NCBI GenBank assembly: GCA_017500825.1
Contig: JAFVYB010000057.1
Span: 1 to 52,249, forward strand
Length of the DNA: 52,249 nt
DNA from: Myxococcaceae bacterium
GTDB taxonomy: Bacteria > Myxococcota > Myxococcia > Myxococcales > UBA5297
Direction of reading: 5' to 3'
Shown in pieces: positions 27,628 to 39,023 of this stretch. Made by a program: the position numbers and the translations under genes. Numbering within the stretch: position 1 is the first letter of the stretch; each line of letters starts with the position of its first letter. Under the pieces are notes generated by a model, which saw nothing but the letters and a program-made list of their open reading frames with translations, searched no databases and was not told the origin of the DNA.

Positions 27628-28650
27628 ATGCCCCCCACCACAGATTCCGTTTCGCGCGCCCGGCCAGACGACGACCCGGCGTCCATGTTGAGCGCCTTTG
27701 CCAAGAAGCGCGTCCTCGTCGTGGGGGACATCGTCGCCGATCAGTATCTCTATGGAGAGACCGACCGCGTCTCGCGCGAGGCGCCGGTCCTCATCGTCCG
27801 CTACGAGTCCTCCGAGACGACCCTGGGCGGCGCGGGAAATGCCGCCGCCAATCTGCGGGCCATGGGGGCAGAGGTGTCGATGATCGGGCTGGTCGGCCAG
27901 GACGAGATGGGCCGGGAGGTCCGCGCCCGTGCCGAAGAGATGGGCATCGAGCTTCTCTCTGTGGACGACGCCTCTGTCACCACCGAGACCAAGACGCGCA
28001 TCCTCGCCGGCGGTCGCAACACGCGGCGGCAGCAGATGTTGCGCATCGATCGCGGCCAGAGCCCGCTGACGCCCCGGATCGAGCGCGGCCTGGCGGATCT
28101 CGTGCGAGAGCGGGCGCGAGGGTGCGACGCCATCCTCGTCTCCGACTACGGCGCCGGGGCTTTGTGCCATCCGGTCATCGAAGTCGTTCGGTCGTTGGCC
28201 CAGGCCGGACACACCGTCTGCGTCGACTCCCGCTACAACCTCGCCGCCTTTGCCGGCGCCACCCTGCTCAAGCCCAATGAGGCCGAGTTCGAGGCGCTGG
28301 CCCAGACGCGTGTCCGCGATGAGGCGGTGCTGGGCGAACTGGTGGAAGCGACGCGCGCGCGTCTCAACGCCAGGGCTCTGCTCGTGACGCGCGGCAGCAG
28401 CGGCATGATGCTCGCCGCCGATGGTCAGGTCACCGCCATTGCGCCGCACGGGACGCACCAGACTGTCGACGTGACAGGGGCAGGGGACACTGTCGCCGCG
28501 ACGCTGGCACTGGCGCTCGCCGCGGGCGCTTCGTTTTTGCAGGCAGCGCGTCTGGCCAACGTGGCCGGCGCCCTCAAGGTTCGCAAGCTGGGCACGGCCA
28601 CCGTCTCCCGCGCCGAATTGAGCCGCGAACTGTTGGAGTCACAGCCTTGA
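27628..28650 (+). CDS. rfaE1: D-glycero-beta-D-manno-heptose-7-phosphate kinase
   Basis: Phosphorylates heptose 7-phosphate at C1 in ADP-heptose synthesis for LPS inner core. The 340-residue PfkB-family product shows VLVVGDIVADQYLYGETDRVS near residue 30, the TTLGGAGNAAANLRAMG element, ARVSDYGAG-like LVSDYGAGAL, LKPNEAEFEAL, and the catalytic DVTGAGDTVAATL near residue 290. It corresponds to the N-terminal half of E. coli HldE; here the adenylyltransferase half is a separate gene overlapping by 4 bp. The start may be ATG 27628 or 27685, which begins closer to the family N-terminus (MLSAFAKKRVLVVGD). Confidence 0.93.
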   Translation: MPPTTDSVSRARPDDDPASMLSAFAKKRVLVVGDIVADQYLYGETDRVSREAPVLIVRYESSETTLGGAGNAAANLRAMGAEVSMIGLVGQDEMGREVRARAEEMGIELLSVDDASVTTETKTRILAGGRNTRRQQMLRIDRGQSPLTPRIERGLADLVRERARGCDAILVSDYGAGALCHPVIEVVRSLAQAGHTVCVDSRYNLAAFAGATLLKPNEAEFEALAQTRVRDEAVLGELVEATRARLNARALLVTRGSSGMMLAADGQVTAIAPHGTHQTVDVTGAGDTVAATLALALAAGASFLQAARLANVAGALKVRKLGTATVSRAELSRELLESQP

Positions 28651-29123
28651 GCCTTTCGAAAATCGCCCCCCGCGATCAGATCGCCGAGCGCGTTCGCGAC
28701 GCCCAGGCGCGCGGTCAGGTCGTGGCCATGGCCAACGGCGTCTTCGATCTCATTCACGTCGGCCACGTGCGCTACCTGCAGGCAGCCCGTCAGATGGCCG
28801 ACTTGCTCGTCGTCGCCGTCAATTCCGACGCCTCGACCCGCGCCTACAAGGGCCCCGACCGCCCCCTGATCCCCGAGGCGGAGCGCGCCGAGATGGTGGC
28901 GGCGCTCGCCTGCGTCGACTTCGTCCTCGTCTTTGATGAGCTCGACGTGCGACCGACCTTGCGGGCGCTCAGGCCGGACATCCACGTCAAGGGCACCGAC
29001 TACACCGAGGCCTCGATTCCCGAGCGCGACGAGGTCCTGGCCTATGGCGGTCGCGTGGCCATCGCTGGCGACCCCAAGGATCATTCCTCCACCGAGACCA
29101 TCGCCCGCCTGCGCGGCGCCTGA
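28647..29123 (+). CDS. rfaE2: D-glycero-beta-D-manno-heptose 1-phosphate adenylyltransferase
   Basis: Adds AMP to heptose 1-phosphate to give ADP-heptose. The 158-residue product is a single nucleotidyltransferase domain with GVFDLIHVGHVRYLQAAR (HxGH) near residue 31, VAVNSDASTRAYKG, RPLIPEAERAEMV and a C-terminal STETIARLR. It matches the C-terminal half of HldE. It starts with TTG inside the tetramer TTGA shared with the kinase stop codon; GGAG lies nine bases before. The overlap implies translational coupling, keeping the two activities balanced as in the fused enzyme. Confidence 0.93.
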   Translation: MSLSKIAPRDQIAERVRDAQARGQVVAMANGVFDLIHVGHVRYLQAARQMADLLVVAVNSDASTRAYKGPDRPLIPEAERAEMVAALACVDFVLVFDELDVRPTLRALRPDIHVKGTDYTEASIPERDEVLAYGGRVAIAGDPKDHSSTETIARLRGA

Positions 29124-29283
29124 GCGCGTCTCGACCGTCCCGCCGTCGATATCCGCCGCCCGGGGACGATTTTTGGGAGTGCGCGCGTCGTCCGACGCCG
29201 AACTCGACAACCTCTGAGCAGCGCAGGCCGCCACGCCGTCCGGCAGCGAGGGACGAATGGCGCGCGCCGCTCGGGAGCGACAC

Positions 29284-30261
29284 ATGCCCAGATTGGCTGT
29301 CACCGTCATCACGCTGAATGAGGCGCAGGACCTCCCCGACTGCCTCCGCTCGGTCTCGTTCGCCGACGATGTGCTCGTCGTCGATTCGGGGAGCACCGAT
29401 CGCACGGTGGAAATCGCCCGCCAGATGGGGGCGAGGGTCATCGAAAACCCCTGGCCTGGTTACGCCGCGCAGCGCCAGTTCGCGCTCGATCGCGCCCAGG
29501 GCGACTGGTGCCTGGTGCTCGACGCCGACGAGCGCGTTTCGCCCGAGCTTCAGAGCGAGATCGCCGTGGCCATCACGCGCGAGAACACCGACGGCTACTA
29601 CATCCCCTTCGAGACGCGGATGTTCGACAAGACGCTGCGCCATGGCGGCGCGCGCGGAGAGCGGAACCTGCGCCTCATGCGCAAGTCGAAGACGCGCTGG
29701 GCCCAGAGCGGCTCTCAGGATCGCGCCGTGGTCGACGGCGAACTCGGCAGCCTCACCGCGCCTATCGTCCACACCCCCTACGAGTCGCTCACCGAATACT
29801 TCGACAAGCTCAACACCAAGACGAGCCAGCGCGCCCTGGAGCTGCACCAGAACGGCGAGCGGTTTTCCAAGCGCCGGACACTGCGCAGGCTCTTGGGCTT
29901 CTTCCATCGCTACCTCTTGCGGCTCGGCTGTCTCGACGGCTGGGTCGGTTTTCTGCACGCCTCGCTCAACGCGCTCTTTGACTTTGTCACGCAGGCCAAG
30001 CTCTTCGACATCGAACGTCGCGCGGCCCAGATCTCGGCCGATCCCAGCTCGCTCATCCCGCGCCTGGCCACGCCCGCGATTCCGCTCGACCTCCAGCAGG
30101 TGCAGGCGGAGCTAGCCGCCCAAAATGGCGCGGTCGACGCGGCGCCGGACAACGCGTCCGAGGCGCGCGCGGATGAAACCGTCGAGGCGCAGGCGGCGAA
30201 CTTCCATCCCGAGGCCTCCTCTCAGGCGGTCGAGGCCGACAGACGGCAGGGCGTGGCGTGA
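29284..30261 (+). CDS. Family 2 glycosyltransferase, LPS core type
   Basis: A 325-residue GT2 enzyme of the WaaE/KdtX-like type that typically adds a hexose to inner-core heptose at the cytoplasmic membrane. Visible: VTVITLNEAQDLPDCLRS at the N-terminus, VVDSGSTDRTVEIA, and the metal-binding LDADERVS near residue 78. The C-terminal 60 residues are an Ala/Glu-rich tail beyond the family domain. ATG 29284 has GGGAG six bases upstream. It sits directly after the heptose genes and overlaps the next glycosyltransferase by 4 bp (GTGA), so core assembly is the natural role; donor and acceptor are not determinable. Confidence 0.87.
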   Translation: MPRLAVTVITLNEAQDLPDCLRSVSFADDVLVVDSGSTDRTVEIARQMGARVIENPWPGYAAQRQFALDRAQGDWCLVLDADERVSPELQSEIAVAITRENTDGYYIPFETRMFDKTLRHGGARGERNLRLMRKSKTRWAQSGSQDRAVVDGELGSLTAPIVHTPYESLTEYFDKLNTKTSQRALELHQNGERFSKRRTLRRLLGFFHRYLLRLGCLDGWVGFLHASLNALFDFVTQAKLFDIERRAAQISADPSSLIPRLATPAIPLDLQQVQAELAAQNGAVDAAPDNASEARADETVEAQAANFHPEASSQAVEADRRQGVA

Positions 30262-31508
30262 ACGTCCTGATGCTCCTCTCCTATCCGGGCCTCACCGGGC
30301 CGGCCGAACTGGCGCTCAGCGACGCGGTGGGTTTGCGCGCGGCCGGGCACACGGTCCTTTTTGGCTGCGACACGCGCCGCGATCTCAGGGCGATCGAGCG
30401 CGCCGTCGACGACATGGGTCGGCAGGATTTTGGCGAGGGCGTGGCGAACGCCGTTGATCCGCTGGCGCATCAGGACTTTGCCCGCGCCATCGACGCGGCG
30501 GGCTTTTCGCGGATGAGTGAGCTCACCCTGTGCAAGAGCCGCCCCGGCCCCCTGGAGATGGCCCGCGATGTCTTCCATCTGCGGCGGCGCATGGCCTGGG
30601 CCGATGTGGTCCACACGCGTTTTTCCCATGAGCTGACGCTGGCGCTGACCGCGGCGCGTCTGATGCGGCGGCCCCCCAGGATCGTCCACAGCCTGGAGAA
30701 GTTGCCGGGGTCGGGTCGGGCGCGCGGTCTGGTGATCGGCGCGGCGGATGGGCTGATTCTGCCGAGTCGCCACGCGTTGGAACGCCTGCTCGCGTGGTCT
30801 GGAACGCGACGCGGCCTGAGGCGCGATCGGCTGCACGTGCTGGCCGGCCGGGTCGAGGCGGAAGCGACCTTCACGCCCGGCGATGGCATGGCGCTGCGCG
30901 CTGAATTGGGCATCCCGAGAGAGGCGCTCGTCTTTGGCATCGTCTCGCGCATCAAGGTCGAGCGGCGGCACGAACTCCTCCTGCGCGCCTTTGCCCAAAT
31001 CGCAGACCGCCTGCCCCACGCGCGCCTGTGCGTCGTCGGTCGCGGCGAACACCGGCCCGCCATCGAAGCGCTCACTCAAAAACTCGGGCTCGGCGAACGC
31101 GTCGCCTTTGCCGGGTATCGGACAGGGACGGAGCTCGTGGCCGCCTATCGCGCGCTCGATGTCAAGGTGTGGCTCGTCCAGGGCAACGACGGCACCAGTC
31201 GCGCTGTTCTCGAAGCGCTGGCCTGCGGCACCCCGGTCATTGCCGGCAGTGGCGGCGCCCAGGCCGAGGTCGTGCGCGATGGTCTGGAGGGGCGCGTCGT
31301 CTCGCTCGACGAGGGCTGGCGCTTGGGCGACCCTTCTTCGCGCGAGGAGATCGATCGGCTGGCCCAGGCGTTGCTCGACCTGGGGGACGACGAGCGGCGA
31401 AGCGAGATGCGAGCGCGTGCCCGGACCCGCGCCCTGGATTTTTCGCCACGCGCCCGCGCCGAGGGGCTGATCCGCATCTACGAGGGCCTGCTGGAGCGCG
31501 CCGGATGA
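30258..31508 (+). CDS. Family 4 glycosyltransferase
   Basis: A 416-residue GT-B fold enzyme. The C-terminal nucleotide-sugar domain is clear: FGIVSRIKVERRHELLLRA near residue 230, a LCVVGRGEHRPAIE element, GYRTGTELVAAYRALDV, and the EX7E-like region ending in EALACGTPVIAGSGGAQAE. The N-terminus begins NVLMLLSYPGLTGPAELAL. GTG is the start, overlapping the stop of the GT2 gene; no membrane segment is visible. Position in the heptose/glycosyltransferase run points to LPS core or another envelope glycan. Confidence 0.87.
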   Translation: MNVLMLLSYPGLTGPAELALSDAVGLRAAGHTVLFGCDTRRDLRAIERAVDDMGRQDFGEGVANAVDPLAHQDFARAIDAAGFSRMSELTLCKSRPGPLEMARDVFHLRRRMAWADVVHTRFSHELTLALTAARLMRRPPRIVHSLEKLPGSGRARGLVIGAADGLILPSRHALERLLAWSGTRRGLRRDRLHVLAGRVEAEATFTPGDGMALRAELGIPREALVFGIVSRIKVERRHELLLRAFAQIADRLPHARLCVVGRGEHRPAIEALTQKLGLGERVAFAGYRTGTELVAAYRALDVKVWLVQGNDGTSRAVLEALACGTPVIAGSGGAQAEVVRDGLEGRVVSLDEGWRLGDPSSREEIDRLAQALLDLGDDERRSEMRARARTRALDFSPRARAEGLIRIYEGLLERAG

Positions 31509-31648
31509 ACGCCCTGCGCGACGCTGTTGTCCCGACCTGGGCCGCGTGCGCCATGGCGCCGGGGACGACCTAAGTTTTTTGCAGGCTGGCCCGTCGCTTC
31601 GCTCCGCCGGTGCGGGGCGGGCGGGAAAAACAAGGAGTCTGTCTGAGA

Positions 31649-32701
31649 ATGAATCAACCTGCCCGCGTCGAGCTCGCCGACGCCGATGTGCTCCGGACGC
31701 TCTGTGGCGGCCAAAGCGAAAACCTCAAGATCATCGGCAAGAAGCTCGGCGTTCGCGTCGGCCAGCGCGGTTCCTGCCTGCTCGTCAGCGGCGCGCCCGA
31801 GGCCGTGTCCTTCGCCGATCGCCTGCTGCGCGAACTCTACGAGCTGCTCCGACAGGGCTACCGCCTCTATCCGGAGGACATCGACCAGGCGATCAAGACG
31901 CTGTCGAGCGACGCCGACGTGCGCCTGAGCGACATCTTCCTCGACGCCGTCTTCACCTCGAACCGCAAGCGCCGCATCGCGCCCAAGGGTCTGGCGCAGA
32001 AGCGCTACGTCGAGGCCATCCGCAGCCACGACATCGTCTTCGGCATCGGTCCGGCTGGCACGGGCAAGACCTATCTGGCGATGGCCATGGCCGCCTCCGC
32101 GCTCGTCGAACACCGCGTCAAGCGGCTCGTCCTGACGCGTCCGGCGGTCGAGGCGGGCGAGAAGCTCGGATTTTTGCCCGGCGATTTGAGCGAGAAGATC
32201 AACCCCTACCTGCGGCCGCTCTACGACGCGCTCCACGACATGATGGACGCCGAGAAGGTGGCCGCGCTCATCGAGCGGGGGACGATCGAGGTGGCGCCTT
32301 TGGCCTTCATGCGCGGACGCACCCTCAACGACGCCTTCGTCATTCTCGACGAGGCGCAGAACACCACGCCCGAGCAGATGAAGATGTTCCTGACGCGGCT
32401 GGGCTTTGGATCGCGCGCCGTCGTCACCGGCGACATCACCCAGATCGACCTGCCGAGCGGTCAGCCCTCGGGCCTGGTGGCCGTGCGCGACATCCTGCGC
32501 CACGTGGAGGGACTCAGCTTTTGCCAGTTCAGCGAGGCCGACGTGGTGCGCCATCCATTGGTGCAGGAGATCGTCCAGGCCTACGAGCGCTGGGAAGTGC
32601 GCCGCCGCACGCCTCCGGGCAGAAACGCGCCGCCGCCTGAGACCGATCGAGAAGCCGCGTGCGCCGAGCCTGCCACCGGGGAGAGCGGCCTCGAATCGTG
32701 A
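31649..32701 (+). CDS. phoH: PhoH-family ATPase
   Basis: A 350-residue PhoH-like protein. It has the N-terminal nucleic-acid-binding-like region ([21 protein letters not shown]) and a P-loop domain with [15 protein letters not shown] near residue 135, [36 protein letters not shown] and GDITQIDLP. PhoH proteins are linked to RNA metabolism and often sit beside ybeY; here ybeY is not adjacent. ATG 31649 follows an AAGGAG site at rather long spacing (11 bases); the frame extends back to 31610. The C-terminal 30 residues are Pro/Ala-rich and probably disordered. Confidence 0.93.
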   Translation: MNQPARVELADADVLRTLCGGQSENLKIIGKKLGVRVGQRGSCLLVSGAPEAVSFADRLLRELYELLRQGYRLYPEDIDQAIKTLSSDADVRLSDIFLDAVFTSNRKRRIAPKGLAQKRYVEAIRSHDIVFGIGPAGTGKTYLAMAMAASALVEHRVKRLVLTRPAVEAGEKLGFLPGDLSEKINPYLRPLYDALHDMMDAEKVAALIERGTIEVAPLAFMRGRTLNDAFVILDEAQNTTPEQMKMFLTRLGFGSRAVVTGDITQIDLPSGQPSGLVAVRDILRHVEGLSFCQFSEADVVRHPLVQEIVQAYERWEVRRRTPPGRNAPPPETDREAACAEPATGESGLES

Positions 32702-32917
32702 GCGCCGAGAACACCTTGGGCGCGCGGGGAAGCGAAATCGACGGCTGGGGGTTGAGCGTCCTGGCTTGTCGGCCCGGGGCGCTTTTTGAGTGCGCCAGAC
32801 AGACCTTTCGGCCAAAGGGCGCCGCCTTTTGACGCGATCGGCCAGGGCGACACCTCTCTTGAACGACCAGGGCGGCCGCGCGCCGACCTTCACCACACGA
32901 CAGGGCAGCAGCGACTC

Positions 32918-34093
<1,176 letters not shown>

Positions 34094-34122
34094 GCGCGCG
34101 GCCCCTCTGGCGAGGCGAATCG

Positions 34123-34656
34123 ATGACATCGACGGGACAGGTCGCATTGGCGGTGTGCCTGGCGCTTTTGACTGGCGTTTCGTGCGCCGGGGAGCAGGCG
34201 GGCGCGTCCACGTCAGAGACGCCGCCAGAGCTCGTCCTCGAAGGCATCGCCTATCGCTACTACGAGGGCAGCACGCTCGTGGTGAGCGGGACAGCGCGGA
34301 CAGCCACCTTTCGCAACGCCACCGGCGCGGTGACCGCCGACGAGCTCTTCGCCCACCTGCACGACGAGGCGCGCGGGTCGGTCGAGGCCCGGGCCCGGCG
34401 CGTCAACGGCAACCTCCTGCTCAAGTGGGCCGACGCCGAGTCTGGCGTTCAGATGCTCGACATCAACGGCACCAGTGCCATGACCGAGCGCGCCAGTTTT
34501 GACGCCCGCAAGCAGCGCTTCTTCGGCGAGACGCCCGTCAACGTCCACGGCGAGGGATTTCAGGCCACGGCCAGCTCGGGGTTCTCGCTGGCCATCCAGG
34601 GGGATCGCGTCCTCCACTTCCAGGGACCGATCGCCAGCCAGTTCCTCGCCCCGTGA
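34123..34656 (+). CDS. lptC: LptC-like LPS export protein (lipoprotein-type N-terminus)
   Basis: A 177-residue protein in the usual place of lptC, just upstream of lptA and lptB. A hydrophobic N-terminus ends in a lipobox-like TGVSC, so it may be lipid-anchored, not held by a transmembrane helix as in E. coli. The rest is beta-rich with a repeating pattern (LEGIAYRYYEGSTLVVSGTA, DELFAHLHD, VNGNLLLKWADA, GEGFQATASSGFSLAIQGD) consistent with the OstA/LptC jellyroll that passes LPS across the periplasm. ATG 34123 has a GAGGCG site upstream. Sequence similarity alone is weak in this family, so context carries much of the call. Confidence 0.68.
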   Translation: MTSTGQVALAVCLALLTGVSCAGEQAGASTSETPPELVLEGIAYRYYEGSTLVVSGTARTATFRNATGAVTADELFAHLHDEARGSVEARARRVNGNLLLKWADAESGVQMLDINGTSAMTERASFDARKQRFFGETPVNVHGEGFQATASSGFSLAIQGDRVLHFQGPIASQFLAP

Positions 34657-34857
34657 CGCGTTTTTGCGCCGCCTTTCCGCCTCGGGTCGCGCCCTGAACG
34701 CCTCCTGAGGCCGCAACCCGACAACAAGCCAGGTCAGGCGCGCCACAGAGCTTTTCGAACACAGGCCGCGCCCGCCACAGACACCTCCTCCCTCGGCGCC
34801 CGCCCCCCAGGCGCCTGGCCGCCCATCTCACCGCAACGAACGACCAAAGGTGCCCGC

Positions 34858-35447
34858 ATGACACCCACCAGCCTGACGCTTTGCCTTCTCTCCATCGCCG
34901 CCCTGGCCTCTGGCGACGGCGCCACCCCGCGTGCGGGTTCACCGACCGCCCGGAACGCCAAGGCCGCCAAAACGGCCAAGACCGCGAGGACGCCAGACGC
35001 GCGGCCCGGCCAGGCGGGATCGCCTCTGCGCCCGATCAACATCACCTCGGATCGCTTCGAGATCATGCCCAACGCCGAGCGCGCCATCTGGACCGGATCG
35101 GTGGTGGCCGAGCGCGACGACGTGCGCATCGCCTGCGACAGGCTGACGGCCGAGTTTGGCGAGAAGCGCAAGATCCGCTCGGTCCTCTGCGAGGGCAACG
35201 TCCACATGGTGCAGCGCCAGGCCGCGGGTGGCGGCAAGGGCGGGGAGGTGCTCCGCGAGGCGTGGGGCGAGCGCGCCTACTTCGACAACCTGAACGCCCT
35301 CGTCACCGTGACGGGCAATCCCTCTGCCCGCGAGGGCGACAACCGCATCCAGGGCGAGAAGGTCCTCTTCTACGTGGAGCAGGATCGCGTCGTGATTGAA
35401 AAGCCGCGCATGGTTTTCGAGACGGAGAAGGCGGCTGGAGGCGCGCT

Positions 35448-35451
<4 letters not shown>
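34858..35451 (+). CDS. lptA: LptA/OstA-like periplasmic LPS transport protein
   Basis: A 197-residue exported protein with a signal-like N-terminus (TLCLLSIAALASG), an Ala/Lys/Thr-rich linker to about residue 58, then the OstA domain: INITSDRFEIMPNAERAIWTG, VVAERDDVRIACDRLTAEF, VLCEGNVHM, and the late GDNRIQGEKVLFYVEQDRVV. LptA forms the periplasmic bridge carrying LPS from LptC to LptD. ATG 34858 follows AAAGGTG. Its last codons lie within the first copy of a 55-bp direct repeat, and its stop TGA overlaps the GTG start of lptB (GTGA). The 200 bp before it, 34657-34857, is C-rich and empty. Confidence 0.85.

Positions 35452-35469
<18 letters not shown>
35415..35469. repeat. 55-bp perfect direct repeat at the lptA/lptB junction, copy 1
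   Basis: This copy spans the last codons of lptA, its stop and the first codons of lptB, including the GGAGG ribosome site and the GTG start at 35448. It is identical over 55 bases to 35517-35571. The offset of 102 bp keeps the lptB frame. Confidence 0.97.
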
Positions 35470-36485
<1,016 letters not shown>

Positions 36486-36545
36486 GGCCCGGCGCCTCCT
36501 CTTCGCGACCGCGGGAAGAACGCTCACCTCGACAGGAGCTCAGGG

Positions 36546-38033
36546 ATGGGTCTCGAACTGAAGCAGAGCCTGAAAGTGTCGCAGCAGTTGGCGATGACGC
36601 CGCAGCTGCAACAGGCCATCAAGATGCTGCAGCTCTCCCGGGTCGAACTCGAAGAGGTCATCCGCGAGGAGCTGGAGAAGAATCCGGCTCTCGAAGAGCA
36701 GGAGGAGGACGCCGCGCCGTCGACCGAGGAGATGGCGCCCGGGCAGGCCTCGCTCGAAGAGGACATGCGCGAGACGCCGTCCGAGCCCGAGCCCGCCGAC
36801 ACCGCCGAGGTCCACGCCGAGGACAGCGCGCCCGACATCGATTGGGAGAAGTTTCTCGAAAACTCCCAGACCGGCCACACCGCGCCCTCGAACCGCGAGT
36901 CGCGCGAGAGCGATTTGCCGCCCCTGGAGGCCACCCTGACCCAGGGCGATTCTCTTTTCGAGCACCTCATGGGGCAGCTGGGCGAATTGAGGCTCGACGA
37001 GGCGGAGCGGCGCGCCTGTGAGCTCATCGTCGGCAACCTCGACGACGATGGCTACCTGCGCTTCGAGGGGCTCGACGGCGATCCCGTGATCCATGTGGCC
37101 GCCGAAGCAGGGCTCACGCTGACGCGCGCCGAATCGCTGCTCAGGCGCGTGCAGAGGCTCGATCCGGTGGGCATTGCCGCGCGCGATCTGCGCGAATGTC
37201 TGATGGTCCAGGCTGAGGCGCGGGGGGTGGCGGACTGCCTTGTCGGACAGCTGATCCGCGACTGGCTGCCGCTGTTGCCCCAAAAGCGCCAACCCTTCAT
37301 CGCCAAGCGGCTGGGCGTCAGCCTGAAGGCGCTCGATTTCGCGCTGCGCGAGCTTGCCGAGTTTGAGCCCAAGCCGGGGCGCCGCTTCACCGGGGAGCCG
37401 CCGCGCTACATCACGCCCGACGTCTACATTCACAAAGTCGGCGACGATTACATGGTGTCGCTGAACGACGACGGCCTCTCGCGGTTGCGCATCAGCGCCT
37501 TTTATCGAAACGCCCTGCGCTCGGGCGAGGCGCTCGGCAAGGACAAGGCGTTCATCCAGGAAAGGCTGCGCAGTGCCGCCTGGCTCGTCCGCGCCATCCA
37601 CCAGCGCCAGCGGACCATCGTCAAAGTCACCGAGTCGATCGTGAAGTATCAGCGGGCCTTTCTCGACAGGGGGCTCGGCCACCTCAAGCCGCTCATCCTG
37701 CGCGACGTGGCCGAAGACATCGGCATGCACGAGTCAACCGTCTCGCGCGCCACGGCCGCCAAATACGTCCACACACCGCAGGGCGTTTACGAGCTGAAGT
37801 TCTTCTTCAACCCGGCCATCGCCAAGTCGGGCGGCGACGAGATCGCCAACGAGGCGGTCCGCACCCACATCCGCCGCATCATCGCCGCCGAAAATCCGCG
37901 CAAGCCCTACAGCGACCAGCAGATCGTCGAAGTCCTGCAGAGCGAGGGCATCGACATCGCGCGCCGCACTGTCTCCAAATACCGGGAGCTCATGCGCATC
38001 CCGACTTCGGCCAGGCGCAAGAAGTTTGTCTGA
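36546..38033 (+). CDS. rpoN: RNA polymerase sigma-54 factor RpoN
   Basis: Directs RNA polymerase to -24/-12 promoters that need enhancer-binding activators. The 495-residue product has the Gln/Leu-rich region I (SLKVSQQLAMTPQLQQAIKM), an acidic region II to about residue 115, the core-binding region, the helix-turn-helix part (ILRDVAEDIGMHESTVSRA) and the RpoN box ARRTVSKYRE near the C-terminus. It lies 60 bp after lptB and before hpf, the order common in proteobacteria (lptB-rpoN-hpf). No activator or clear -24/-12 site was recognised in the window. Confidence 0.97.
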   Translation: MGLELKQSLKVSQQLAMTPQLQQAIKMLQLSRVELEEVIREELEKNPALEEQEEDAAPSTEEMAPGQASLEEDMRETPSEPEPADTAEVHAEDSAPDIDWEKFLENSQTGHTAPSNRESRESDLPPLEATLTQGDSLFEHLMGQLGELRLDEAERRACELIVGNLDDDGYLRFEGLDGDPVIHVAAEAGLTLTRAESLLRRVQRLDPVGIAARDLRECLMVQAEARGVADCLVGQLIRDWLPLLPQKRQPFIAKRLGVSLKALDFALRELAEFEPKPGRRFTGEPPRYITPDVYIHKVGDDYMVSLNDDGLSRLRISAFYRNALRSGEALGKDKAFIQERLRSAAWLVRAIHQRQRTIVKVTESIVKYQRAFLDRGLGHLKPLILRDVAEDIGMHESTVSRATAAKYVHTPQGVYELKFFFNPAIAKSGGDEIANEAVRTHIRRIIAAENPRKPYSDQQIVEVLQSEGIDIARRTVSKYRELMRIPTSARRKKFV

Positions 38034-38182
38034 GCGCGCCCTTGCCCGCCGCGATCGGCGAGGCGTGGACAGTTGAAAAAACTGTTCAAAAAAAAGCGCC
38101 CGCCCTGCCTGCCGTGGGCATGATGCGCGCCGCCGGGGCGACGCTCCGGTCCACCCACAACCTCTTACTCGGGAGATCTGGC

Positions 38183-38785
38183 ATGCAGGTGAACATTACT
38201 TTCCGCGGAATCGACTCGACTGAAGCCCTGAAGAGCCACCTCGAAGAGCGCGTCAGCCATTTGGAGAAGTATTTTGACCGCGCCATCGACGCCCAGGCCG
38301 TCCTGTCGCTCGAGCGCTATCTTCATAATGCCGACATCACCATTCACGCGGGCCAATACGTGCTCCGTGGCCGGGTCAAATCCGAGGACATGTACAAGTC
38401 CATCGACGAGGCCGTGGACAAGATTGAGAAGCAGCTCAAGCGCTACAAGGGACGCATGCGCGCCACGCAGCTGAAGGCGGCCAGCGAGTTCGCGGCTTTC
38501 CGCGTCCGCAACGATATCATCGAGGTGCCGGAGGAGCGCGAGGTGGTCGAGGAGCAGAGCGCGCAGGAGGCGGAGGCCGAGGCTTGGAGCCAGGGACCGA
38601 AGATCGTCACCTCGCACGAGATCCTGGCCGAGGCCATGACGGTCGACGAGGCGATCATGCAGATGGACCTCGCCGACTACGATTTCCGCATCTTCACCAA
38701 CGTCAAGACGGGCCTGATGAACGTCCTCTACCGCCGCAAGGATGGGCACCTGGGCCTGCTTGAGGTCTCGCCAAACAAGAGCTGA
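38183..38785 (+). CDS. hpf: Long-form ribosome hibernation promoting factor
   Basis: Binds the 30S subunit and, in the long form, dimerises 70S ribosomes in resting cells. The 200-residue product has an N-terminal S30AE domain (MQVNITFRGIDSTEALKSHL, then HNADITIHAGQYVLRG and a helix with DEAVDKIEKQLKRYKGRMR), an acidic linker (residues about 115-143), and a C-terminal dimerisation domain with VTSHEILAEAMTVDEAI and YDFRIFTNVKTGLMNVLYRR. ATG 38183 has GGGAG at good spacing. It ends the rpoN run, with a terminator 42 bp after the stop. Confidence 0.95.
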   Translation: MQVNITFRGIDSTEALKSHLEERVSHLEKYFDRAIDAQAVLSLERYLHNADITIHAGQYVLRGRVKSEDMYKSIDEAVDKIEKQLKRYKGRMRATQLKAASEFAAFRVRNDIIEVPEEREVVEEQSAQEAEAEAWSQGPKIVTSHEILAEAMTVDEAIMQMDLADYDFRIFTNVKTGLMNVLYRRKDGHLGLLEVSPNKS

Positions 38786-38826
38786 ACGAGAGTCGATAAG
38801 CGCGTCGGTCGGCGCGCGTCTCACTG

Positions 38827-38856
38827 GGCAGCGGAGCGCATCCGCTGCCTTTTTTT
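38827..38856 (+). terminator. Rho-independent terminator after hpf
   Basis: Nine pairs (38827-38835 with 38841-38849), a five-base loop GCGCA, then seven T. It closes the LPS-rpoN-hpf block. Confidence 0.92.
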
Positions 38857-38943
38857 ATGGCTGGCTGGGCAGAGACATCGGCGACCAGGAGCGAAGAGGC
38901 GCGGCGCGATAGGGGCGGAGAAGACTGCCGCGTCATGAAGGAC

Positions 38944-38983
38944 AAAAAAATCCCCGCGCGCCTTTGGGAGGCGTTGGCGGGGA
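38944..38983 (-). terminator. Rho-independent terminator for the minus-strand gene at 39024
   Basis: Read on the minus strand, TCCCCGC (38983-38977) pairs with GCGGGGA (38957-38951), with an inner CGCC/GGCG pairing, and seven T follow (38950-38944). It faces the hpf terminator and separates the two convergent units. Confidence 0.85.
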
Positions 38984-39023
38984 AGGGGAGCGGTCGCGTC
39001 GATATCGTCTGCGTGTGAAGGGA